From: Apostichopus japonicus
Lineage: Eukaryota > Echinodermata > Holothuroidea > Aspidochirotida > Stichopodidae
DNA: 57,500 nucleotides
Direction: 5' to 3'
Assembly: GCF_037975245.1 (NCBI RefSeq)
Contig: NC_092573.1
Span: 15,735,765-15,793,264 of the forward strand
The notes under the pieces were generated by a model. That model was given only the letters and a program-made list of their open reading frames with translations. It made no database searches and was not told where the DNA came from. The position numbers and the translations under genes were made by a program. This document shows positions 44,082 to 53,358 of this stretch, piece after piece (positions within the stretch are counted from its first letter, which is position 1; every line of letters begins with the position of its first letter).

Positions 44082-44244
44082 TGTGGCCTATATCACTGTC
44101 GGTCTTTCCCTGTGTTCATGCCTGACGAGAGGGTGCAGGGATACAACGGTCTAGTCCGGGTTAAGATTATGGATCCCGAGAAAGTAAAGAACAACATAAG
44201 AAAAGATGAAAAGGAATCCAATTACGTAATTGTATCGCTGCCTG
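44082..44244 (+). CDS. candidate exon, Ig-like strand F region
   Basis: Acceptor GTTTGTTTCAG, donor CCTG|GTAATT, 163 nt, open only in the frame used. It opens CGLYHCRSFPVF, close to the D-x-G-x-Y-x-C motif of Ig domains, then GYNGLVRVKIMDPE and a charged stretch. It leaves in phase 1, which fits the next candidate. The parent gene is unknown; the plus strand is opposite to the pseudokinase. Confidence 0.42.
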
Positions 44245-45197
44245 GTAATTATTCATGGAGGCTAATAATGTGATACGTTATTGAATTAACTAGAATAGGT
44301 CAATATTTGCATTATACGATGGTGTTGTTAATATATTCATTTTAAACGAAATTGCACAATGGTCTGCTTGAAAGACGCACACAGAAAAGTATTCGTTAAC
44401 TCATCGTAAAACTTTACTTTATCTTTGAATGTAATCTTAGCTTGATGAATGTAAGAGAAAGTGTGCTCTTGTTACCAGAAAATCAGGGTAAATTACGGTG
44501 GCCACTGAAACCATCTGCAATGTACACCACAGGGAGCGTATATAAATGTATAACAAACAAGTGTGTTACTTTTTATAATAATTACAGAATGAGCCTGACT
44601 TTTCGGCATCTATCGAAGGGATAAATTTACTACACTACCTTTAGCAAGAAAATATGAAGATAAAATTTATCGAATAAGAAACTTATGAGTTAATGTGTAA
44701 CTTATATATTAAGGAAAATAGTAAAACGTTAACCATAGTATAGAGTTGTTTCGTTCTATCGCTTTCAACTGACTGACTCGGTCAATGTTATCTATATCTA
44801 TATGAATATATCATAAACTTTTGAGGTTGTTAATTTCAAGAGAATGAAGAAAGAATATTTGAATTTGATGTCACTAGCCTTGTCAAGACGTCAATACAAA
44901 ACATTACAGAATAACGGCGATCTCATCATTCATACTTATTGTAACCACAGAGAACAAAAAGTTGGCTGCTAAAAAGGAAAAAATCCCAATACGTTGATAA
45001 CATTATTACGAAACATAGCAGTGTCAAAATATGCTAGAAGTGCTTAGGTGAAGAACGGTTAAACTTGAAATGGCATGTCATGTGTGAAATCATATGATAT
45101 ATTGAAAAAGCCTATGAAAGATCAAAGTTGCATGTGTTGTCTTTACAAAGTGTTTAAAAGTTTATGCTAAACATATACAGCATACTATATATTACAG

Positions 45198-45268
45198 AGA
45201 GTAAACCAATTGATACCAGTGAGACACTCCGGTCTACTATCGTGTATGATAAATATATAATTGCGGAG
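45198..45268 (+). CDS. candidate exon following the Ig-like exon
   Basis: Acceptor TATATTACAG, donor GAG|GTAAAC, 71 nt, phase 1-0, open in the frame set by 44082-44244; gives ESKPIDTSETLRSTIVYDKY, then IIAE. If the next acceptor (CTCTACAG at 45360) is used, the frame ends after eight codons at TAA 45385-45387, 129 bp from the convergent stop of the pseudokinase. Confidence 0.35.
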
Positions 45269-45319
45269 GTAAACCTTGTTGCTGTATCATGAACTCTCAC
45301 GGATGTACTGATCAATATT

Positions 45320-45402
45320 GACAGCCGATAAGAATATATGTGACACCCATTACTCTACAGGTACTGGCCAGTAATGACAGCCGATAAGAATATATGTGAC
45401 AC
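45320..45402. repeat. 27-bp direct repeat
   Basis: GACAGCCGATAAGAATATAT plus GTGACAC occurs exactly at 45320-45346 and 45376-45402. The second copy supplies the TAA of the possible last exon at 45361. Confidence 0.85.
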
Positions 45403-45515
45403 ACTGTTCTACTCTATAATATGGTATATGTGTAGGTAGCTCCTGTAGCTTCAGGGAATCTTGAGGTTTCGTAGCGATTACCAATCACCAGTACTAGAAC
45501 CTAGTCATACCCAGT

Positions 45516-45641
45516 TTACATTCCAGCATGGTAGATTTGTTCAGCATAGGTAGGTTGAGCGATATCAGGGGCTCTCATAGGTAAATACGTCGTAGGTATC
45601 GGTATCTCGTAAGAACTGTCCGCGATTAATTTCTCAAATAT
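45516..45641 (-). CDS. pseudokinase exon m (tail and stop)
   Basis: 126 nt including TAA (45516-45518). Acceptor CCCTTAACAG. IFEKLIADSSYEIP continues the last helix, then the tail with YLPM and two further tyrosines, ending HAGM. Confidence 0.85.
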   Translation of the reverse strand: MFEKLIADSSYEIPIPTTYLPMRAPDIAQPTYAEQIYHAGM

Positions 45642-48600
45642 CTGTTAAGGGATAATGAGGGGACTTTTGCAAGATACTATCAAAACATAAATGCTAAATA
45701 AAATATACAACGTTGCCTGAACTGAGCTTACAGACCTTCTTTACATGAAAGGTAAAATCAAATCAGAAGAAATCATAAATAAGCTAGATCTAAACATTGC
45801 TGTGAATCACTTAAAGCTGGTTATACGAGACAGCTGTATAATTACAACTATCGATTATCGATTATTCTTATATACACCTCTTAACGTTAAGCTACATAAT
45901 CAGTTACATCGTTCTTTTTGCACGTGACATAGTACATCATGATGGTCGACATAAGAACTTTAGTGTGAATAAAAATCCGTTTTACTGTGGCAGTTTTCTC
46001 AATTAAAATTATCTCTAAAATTATATGAATTATATTACTCGTTTCTACATTGGGTTAGTTGCCAGAATACGTTACCTCGGTTGCTATCAATATCAATAAA
46101 CTAAACCTCACTAAATATTCTCTTCTCGATTTCATTCCCTACCCATGGATTTCAATATGACAGCGGAGATGACTTACATGATGCCATTAAGAAATGCTGA
46201 ATACAGCAGGATTATGATAGAGTTTATGAACTACTATTTAAGCTACCTTCAATAGCTTGGTAAACCTCTTAATCTACTCTCAAGTCTCTAATACAATCTA
46301 GGAAAGAATTTTCTTCATTGTGTATACAATGATGTTGATACCACGTTCGGACACGTCATGGTGACTGATATATATGTTCTATAAAGATGAGTAATAAATT
46401 ACTTACAGCTACGAATGTTTCCCTCAAATGATGAATGGAAGGTCGAAGAGAACAGTTATGGTTCCAGCAATCGAACAAGATTTTATCTCTGCAAATGATT
46501 AAGAAATCAATTCAAATAGTGAATCAGCAGATGTAGTGTATTATGTGATATGTTTAATTGTAAAAATGAAACAAGAAGTGTTGCACGAACAGACACGTTT
46601 AGTAAGTTTTACTTTCGTGATCATTTTGTCTTGTAAGATTTCCCAATAGAAATTGTGAAGCTATTACTTGGTTAAATAAACGACACTTTCAACGTTTTAC
46701 ATATCAATGAGGATTACATAGCTATAATTAAAGTGACAATGGAAGCACTCACTTGGATGAAAGTACCTTGAATCAAACAAGTCAGTGCTCCCCTAAGATA
46801 CTCAAATGTCTCCATTTACAGTAACCTAAGTAGACTTAAGTATTAATTAGTAGTCCACAATAACTCTACCATAGTAACTTTTTTAAACTCGCATACACTG
46901 TCCGATGGTTGCACAACCTACAATAATTGTTAAATATTTGTTTTTCAAATAGAAAAATACAAAATCAATTACAAACCGACTTCAACTAGTATGGAATGTG
47001 TTTACTCGGGTACTTACAGAATGAAAGGGTAATTTAGGGATTGACTTCTTACTTTATCTGCAAGTATTTCTCCGGCCAGGGTACTGATGGTGTGACCGCT
47101 TCTTCGCCAAATCTAACTTCCTTGTCCACAGGAAACGGTGGGTTTCCTAAGAGATGTGCAAGTGTAGAAACATCGAAACTTATATATATATGATATAGCC
47201 AACTGGGGTATTGAGAGGACACCAAGTTTATCACGTCTTCAACACATTTGTACCACAGGGTGTCAGTAATGAATGTTGTCCAACTCTACTATTCCCTTCT
47301 TGCATTCACTTTATTTATACATTATACTACCAATTGTTAAATATATGCTGTAATTAATTTCAGACAACAAAAGTCTTAAATGTTGCTCATGTCTCTTCTT
47401 CTAGTTAACTAACCTTAAATATAGATAAAAGCAGTCATGTAACTTTCCGTCAAAATTTGTGATTTTACAATTTGGTACTGGATTGCAATTAATGGTTTGT
47501 TATGTTCAATATATCTAGGTGTCTCTATAGATTACTATAATAAGTTGATTTTCTATATTTCTATATAGAATATTTACATATTTCTTCCTAAAAATTACTG
47601 TAATTATTGACGTTACTTAGAATTAATTGAAATTTTAAAACTTGAGTTGTCTTTGATGTATATATATTAGTAGAGATAAATGTTGTCAATCAAATTCAGT
47701 TTACTAATAAAATATGAAACTACATATTGGTTGTGTAATTGCTGTAGTTTTCTATTATACTAAGCAACGTATTTTGTTATCGGACACTATAGTATTTGCT
47801 ACAATTATTTCGTTATTATTAAATTTCTTTACCAGCTGCCATAATCTCCCATATTACTACTGCTGTAGACCACACGTCACTGGATTCTGTATATTGATTC
47901 AACAGTAACATTTCAGGTGGAAATTGGTTCAAAGTTACCGTAGGAATCTGTAAACGAAATAGTAATTTATAACAGACACAATTAATTTATTTTGTTAATA
48001 TATTAATATTTATCAAGATTATCAAGATTAAGCTGTGTTTTGAATTACGGAGAATTTTGAATTGTATTTGTGAAAAACAATTTAGAGCGATACATGTATG
48101 ATATTGAAAGTTAACGAGCTTTCTATTAAAACAATAATAATAATAATGTACTTGTGTAATGAAATCCACAAAAATTTACCAAAACTCCAAGAGAACAAGT
48201 GATTCAGCTGGAGTATTTTGTTTTCTTTCTTTAGCTTGATCTAAAATAAAGTTTTACATATTATTATGCTCCATTATTCTTTATAAAAAACACTTTTTTT
48301 CTGATTATGAAGAAACTGAAATAATATTAAGTAAATAAATAACTATAATTATTAGACAGACTAAGAACAGGGTCACAACAGGGTCGATTAATAATTGAGT
48401 AATTTACCTGTGCTTTCTTAAGACCAGCTATTTTTGGTGCATCGCCGGCCAGACAGAAGTCAAATAATTTCACCTGTCCTTCCTTGGTTAGTAAAACCTT
48501 CTTGGTTGTTAAGCCAGGGTGAAGGAACTTGCAGAATATGAAAACCAATAAGTTAAGCAGTTATTATATCATTAAGAGAAGAAGTGGGCTCACTTATGCC

Positions 48601-51600
48601 TTCTTGTTTGACTGAAAACTTGTTTTGTTTGAAGATACGAATATAAACTTTACAACAAACAGTGATGAGGTTGATCTGATGAAGAAAAAAAAACTACTAT
48701 AGGATTAAATAAACTACAATATTTAGCTGATACCTTAGGCAAGTTTTACATTTCTTACCCCGAATGTCTTAAGGATGTCCATTCCTTCCAAAACACCAGC
48801 TACATGTTTGATGACGTCAGGAACTGACAATGAACTACAACAATAGTAATCTCCTTTATCTTTAGTATCACGTGACAAGACGCCATGCAGACTTTCACAA
48901 TTGAGATGCTCACTAATAAGAAACAGTTTACCTAAAACAATTGAAAAAATCATAGTTGGTCTTAACAGTGAAGTCTCCATAAATATTGTAATTTTATTTA
49001 ACATGATTCTAATCGCAATGAAAACTGGCTAGCTTAATTATCAATTCCAATATCTCTGTTGAAATCCCTGATTTAATCCTGTTCGGATATATACAATGAT
49101 TATTGACTTGATCAGACGATCTTGTCAACTAAAGATAGTCCATGTGAACTTTATCTTAATAAACTTGACATTAATCAGGCCCGACGACGGAAGTTTTGTG
49201 ATCAATCATTGACCGAGGATGTTAGCTTTAATGAAAACGATTCGATGCTCGTTCAATCTTTTCCCATTAGTACGTTTTTAAGACATGTTCCCAATTAACA
49301 ACTCACTGCTTTGGATAGATATTGCTTCAATCTTCGCTAGATGGTTCGATGCTGGCAATTCGAGACATTTTCTGATGAAAGCCTCCCAATGAATTTCTCT
49401 CTTTCTAATGAGCTTTTCTGAAGAAGAAAAAAATGCAGAAAAAGGTAATTTATAAATAAAGCGTGGTATATATCAAAATGTTGCACAAGCTGGTCACTTA
49501 ATATAAGTTTAATATTTAATTGATATAAAATATGAGAGGAATTACCATTCAAACCACCGAGTTTTCGAATACAACAGAGCGATGAAGACACCTGTAAGTT
49601 TTAATTAACTGTATCAATATATGACTATGACGCTAACATCAGTCTTGGATTATAGATATTTGTTATCACCAACCCATCAGTGTTGTTATTACAACACTGA
49701 TTTTTGTTATCACTGACCTGCCAATGTTGTTATTACAACACACTTATTGGTCTCATTAGCCAGATTGACAGATCCCATCCATCTTTTGTAGATTTGACCC
49801 ATTTTGATATTCATGATGATGGAAATATCTTTCTCACTCAACATCCAGGGATCTTTTCCTGCAATCGCATCTGCTGTAGAATAGTAATCTGCCAAGAAAT
49901 TAAAAGTCGTAAAGGAAATATACATCACGAAATACATACCGATACCTTCAGTAATTTAGACCAAAACCTTGTGTTGTAAGTCTGATTTAACAAAGGTAGC
50001 TATATAATATGATTATGGTTATTGCTTCTCTTTTGGAGGACATTTATGGATTAAAATAACTTATAAACGTAATTTGTCAGTATATAAATAATTTGAACTT
50101 ATTTATGTTTATACCCGCTCTCTATACGTACTCACGGTACTCTGGGCTCTAATAACGGCCGTGTGTAATAATGTTGTAGTTCCATTTATGCCTTCATTGA
50201 TTAATTTAATTAAAATTATATTTATTTTGAGTAACTTACTAGGTTCACTTCCTTCAGAATGGTGAGAGTTCTGCGAGTTGTCCTCGTCAACAGGTATCTC
50301 TGGTAATTCTTTCCTTCTACAGAAATAAACGTCGAAAGAACTCGGACATTCTATGATATTTGATACCAAGAGAGTTTTAGCAACATTATACACCTTGTTA
50401 TTACTTATAAGGAAAGTTATCTGCTAGTTTTGAAATCAATATAACTAATGCATTTAAATATACAATCAATTCCAAAGATAGAGTAAATTGATAAATAATG
50501 CTTACCCTCCTCCTTTTTGATTGACTGTAAATGAAGTAAATATTTTAGTAAACTTATTTTTCTATAATTGTTTTCGTTTTTGTTCAAGTATTGCAAGGTA
50601 AGAAATACTTTGATGTATAACATTTTGAAGCAACAGGTATATAACCTCCGTCAAAATACAATGTATAGTAAACATATGTTTCTTTTAATGTTTGAAATTA
50701 GTGAGTATAACGTTCTGCATGTGAATGTAGTACAGCAACATGAAATAATACCAATGAAATACAGAACGTTTTTGCTGTAATATTCAAAATTGGTTTTAGT
50801 ATAAAAAAAATTACTGTAAGGCTAATGTTATTAATGTGTCATATTAACGTGTCTTATTAATGTGTCCTATATATGTGTCTTATTAATGTGTCATATATTA
50901 AAATGTATTTAGCGTGACAATAAGATACCAGTCCAAAGCACTATTATGTACTTCAACATGGATCCTGTACAGTGTATTATGTTATCACTCACATAATTTA
51001 TTTATTATTTATTTAAATTATGACTTGAAATCAAAGTACCCCTTACTTGATTGATTGGTATCTAAGGGTCCTTTATCAAGTACTTTCATTGGATGACTTG
51101 AGCTGCTACTCTGGTTTCTAAACCAAAAGGGAAAAAAATTGAAGGAAACAGTAAATTCATACTTTGTATCATCAATGTAAACAACTCTATTGGCTGTCTT
51201 ATATACAGTAAAGATATTTGATAACCATAATTTTAGTAAAAAATGTAAGGACTGGGTTCAGGAAAGACGGGGGGGTGGGGAGAGGGTGGGTGTGGGTGGA
51301 GCTGTTCACATGTAACAATCAGTAGAATGTGATATATGTTCTCAATACTTACCCTCGTCGGTTTCTTGACACTGTAAGCGAAGAAAGAAAACATTCTATA
51401 TTTTAAATCTTTCTAAAGCGGCCATCGATTATAGAGAAAGCTCGATAAGATAACAATGACTAAATTTCAAATGATCATTTTGCTCAAAATTTTCTTTAAC
51501 TAGAAGTAGAAAACCAATCTGGTCTACAATGATGTTTCCTTGACTGATTCTTTAGCACATTGAATCAATTTACTCCAAGCGTAATATACAATGATTAACA

Positions 51601-51954
51601 GCACCTTCTACACCGCCTAACCCCCCCCCCCCCCCTTACAGGACCTTCTACACCACCAATATGTGTATTTCTATGTCCACCTCTGGGTTATGTTTGTTAA
51701 CATATGTTCAAATATTGTTAACTATGGTAAACTAATAAAAACCTGACTTTTTTCAAACAAAGTACCGTTAAAGCCATATAGTTTCAATAATATTAAAGTT
51801 TAACTGTGTGTACAATGCTTATACCTACATCTAACTTTCCTGACTGTGAAACAAGCACAAACTAACAGACAACTGGAAATGGAAATGGACCCGACAACAC
51901 CAGCCACAATCACCCAAATGTATAAAGCCCTTGCTCGTATTGTTCGTACAGTTG
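45516..51954 (-). CDS. receptor tyrosine kinase-like pseudokinase (13 exons, 5' end not found)
   Basis: Thirteen minus-strand exons, all GT/AG and phase-consistent, give 433 residues from just before the membrane segment to the stop. Numbering from residue 1 of this fragment: transmembrane helix about 9-36, then RKVR; Ser/Asn-rich juxtamembrane region 42-116; tyrosine-kinase-like domain about 117-398; tail to 433. Family landmarks are clear: EHLNCESL hinge, LEGMDIL, PPE, SSDVWS, VIWEI, DCW and LRPS. The catalytic residues are not. The Gly-loop is degenerate, the VAIK Lys is Thr157, HRD is HPG (258-260), the loop Asn is Lys265, and DFG is DFC (278-280). So I call it a receptor pseudokinase; it may still bind nucleotide or act as a scaffold. 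The tail has SSYEIP (Tyr403), YLPM (411-414, a PI3K-type YxxM site) and Tyr424/429. Ectodomain exons and the start codon were not identified; they may lie beyond 57500. The subfamily is not recognised. Confidence 0.82.
46407..46488 (-). CDS. pseudokinase exon l (helix H/I)
   Basis: 82 nt. Acceptor ATCATTTGCAG, donor GCT|GTAAGT. ILFDCWNHNCSLRPSIHHL matches the family CWxxxPxxRPSF segment, keeping the structural Arg-Pro. Confidence 0.88.
47053..47146 (-). CDS. pseudokinase exon k (helix G region)
   Basis: 94 nt. Acceptor CACATCTCTTAG, donor ATAAA|GTAAGA. GNPPFPVDKEV matches the RTK G(G/S)xPYPG region, then VPWPEKYLQI. Confidence 0.82.
47833..47947 (-). CDS. pseudokinase exon j (P+1 loop to helix F)
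   Basis: 115 nt. Acceptor CGTTTACAG, donor GCTG|GTAAAG. PPEMLLLNQYTESSDVWS matches APExLxxxxYTxxSDVWS; the SDVW Asp and PPE Glu are kept. VVIWEIMAAG follows. Confidence 0.9.
48408..48527 (-). CDS. pseudokinase exon i (catalytic loop and DFG equivalent)
   Basis: 120 nt, phase 0-0. Acceptor ATTCTGCAAG, donor CAG|GTAAAT. FLHPGLTTKKVLL aligns to FIHRDLAARNVLL with Asp and Asn lost. VKLFDFCLAGD aligns to VKIxDFGLARD with Gly changed to Cys. Confidence 0.88.
48759..48931 (-). CDS. pseudokinase exon h (hinge to helix E)
   Basis: 173 nt. Acceptor TTGTTTTAG, donor TTCGGG|GTAAGA. KLFLISEHLNCESLHGVL is strand 5, the hinge and helix D; VAGVLEGMDIL is helix E. It includes a Tyr/Cys-rich kinase insert (GDYYCCSS). 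Confidence 0.85.
49307..49417 (-). CDS. pseudokinase exon g (helix C region)
   Basis: 111 nt. Acceptor TTCTTCTTCAG, donor AGCA|GTGAGT. HWEAFIRKCLEL occupies the helix C position. On a simple alignment the salt-bridge Glu (three after the Phe) is Lys. NHLAKIEAISI stands where H-x-N-I-V usually lies. Confidence 0.78.
49718..49888 (-). CDS. pseudokinase exon f (start of kinase lobe)
   Basis: 171 nt. Acceptor TTTCTTGGCAG, donor GCAG|GTCAGT. PWMLSEKDISI aligns with the entry into RTK kinase domains. IKMGQIYKRWMGSV replaces the GxGxFG loop, and CVVITTLAG replaces the VAVK strand, with Thr at the Lys position. Confidence 0.8.
50240..50316 (-). CDS. pseudokinase exon e (juxtamembrane, acidic)
   Basis: 77 nt. 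Acceptor TTTCTGTAG, donor CCTA|GTAAGT. Codes RKELPEIPVDEDNSQ, then NSHHSEGSEP. Confidence 0.75.
50506..50524 (-). CDS. pseudokinase exon d (19-nt microexon)
   Basis: A second 19-nt exon between TTCATTTACAG and GAGG|GTAAGC. Codes INQKGG plus two bases, with the same length, phase and donor context as microexon b. Confidence 0.68.
51047..51117 (-). CDS. pseudokinase exon c (juxtamembrane)
   Basis: 71 nt. Acceptor TTTTGGTTTAG, donor TCAA|GTAAGG. Codes a Ser-rich NQSSSSSHPMKV, then LDKGPLDTNQS. Confidence 0.7.
51353..51371 (-). CDS. pseudokinase exon b (19-nt microexon)
   Basis: A 19-nt exon between TTCGCTTACAG and GAGG|GTAAGT. In phase it gives LSRNRR plus two bases. Accepted because the splice sites are near-consensus and both neighbours stay in frame. 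Confidence 0.7.
51829..51954 (-). CDS. pseudokinase exon a (transmembrane)
   Basis: Acceptor TTTCTTACAG, donor AGAT|GTAGGT. Enters needing one upstream base and codes TVRTIRARA, a hydrophobic stretch of about 28 residues starting LYIWVIVAGVVG, then RKVR as a cytoplasmic stop-transfer. Confidence 0.8.
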
Positions 51955-52363
51955 CTGTAAGAAACAAGCAAAGAGAGTGTTCGTCTTTGAGGTGCGAGGG
52001 ATCCGACTTCCGTTCATGACTACAACATATAAACGTGGTGATGACTTGCTGATTTACATGTAAATGTTACTCATTAACACACGTACGGCTGCTTTACTTT
52101 AAACCTGAATTTGAAAGAGTACGGTACACTGTAACGAAAGGATACGTAACATTTACTTTTCTATCACAATTCTATCACAAATTTTTAAATTGTTTTCTAA
52201 AGGAAGCCATTGTGACGGGAAAGTTCAATGTATGAACAGTCAATATCCCCCAATACAATATACTCTATACACATTACCTAATATCCAATACCAAGGACAC
52301 ACGATAAAATACATAGTATGCAAATGCCCAATACACAATGCCCAATATACAATACCCTATTTA

Positions 52364-53358
52364 GAATCAGTCACTGGCGGATCCAAGGGGGGCCAAGGGG
52401 GCCATGCCCCCCCCAAAGGTGAGCCAAAAAGTGTTTCCGAACATCCGCTAAATCATATGATTGGAAATTTTAAAAAATCGAGAGGAATAGCAGTGGTAGA
52501 CTAGTCTAAACCTTTTCGTTTTCTGGTTTAAAATTAAATGCAGAGCTTCCAACTGACCCGCAATTCGCGAGAATTAGACCCGCATTCTAGCACCCAAACC
52601 CGCTGACCCGCACAAGCGTCCAAAAAAAACGCATTGTAATTGTCAAATATACATAATAAAAATTGCATCAAATATTGACTTAGCAACCATCATTTCTTTA
52701 GCATTTAGCATAATAGAGTATAAAACCTCCTTTACAGCATCATTTGAACTTCAAATTAGCCTATATTTCTTTTCACTGGGGCGAGCAGCGAACATTTTCA
52801 TGCCACGGGAAAGAATGAGTTATCACCTACTATTCAATTTATTGATGTTACAAAAAAAATGCATATTTCTCAGAAAATTTTGGGTGACAAAAGCCTTTCT
52901 AAGTGCCACCATTTTACATGTAAGCATCACCAGGATTCCAAAATAAAATCAAAAGGGGAGGGGGACACCCCCTCCCCTTATACCCCTCCCCCAGGACGGC
53001 GATTCGATGGGAGCTATGTAAATGTATGAGGATTTACAGTTTAACACCATTTGGCAGTTACAGGCTGGTTATAAGAAATTGATAACCTATGAGAAATAAA
53101 ATTTCTTGAGAAAGATGATCCCAACTTTGTTTTATAAATATTTTAGAAAATTACACCTGGGAAACATTTTTTTTAGAAGCAAATTAACATCACCATTGTA
53201 CACTTTTGTCGCACCAAATTGCATCTGAGGGCATTTAGCAATAGAAAATTTTCCAAAGGGGAGGGGGCACCCCCTCCCCTTAGACCCCTCCCCATATCAC
53301 TCTAATGCCACTTTGGCCCCTCCCAAACAAAGGCCCTGGATCCGTCAGTGGAATCAGT
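52364..53358. mobile_element. 979-bp hAT-type element with target duplication, related to the MITE
   Basis: The element spans 52372-53350, starts CACTGGCGGATCC and ends GGATCCGTCAGTG, flanked by an exact GAATCAGT duplication (52364-52371 and 53351-53358). Inside, two GGGGAGGGGG/CCCCTCCCC palindromes (about 52952-52993 and 53256-53292) and GCACCAAATTGCATCTGAGG (the MITE's internal string on the opposite strand) tie it to the 366-bp family in reverse orientation. No transposase frame. Confidence 0.85.

Noticed and set aside
44442-44624. Possible further exon of the Ig-like plus-strand gene
   Set aside because: The best acceptor here (CTTAG|CTTGATGAAT) meets a stop at once in the frame set by the preceding exon.
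50136-50148. 13-nt microexon between a TAG acceptor and GTGAGT donor in the pseudokinase gene
   Set aside because: Including it breaks the frame between exons e and f, and the pyrimidine tract is poor.
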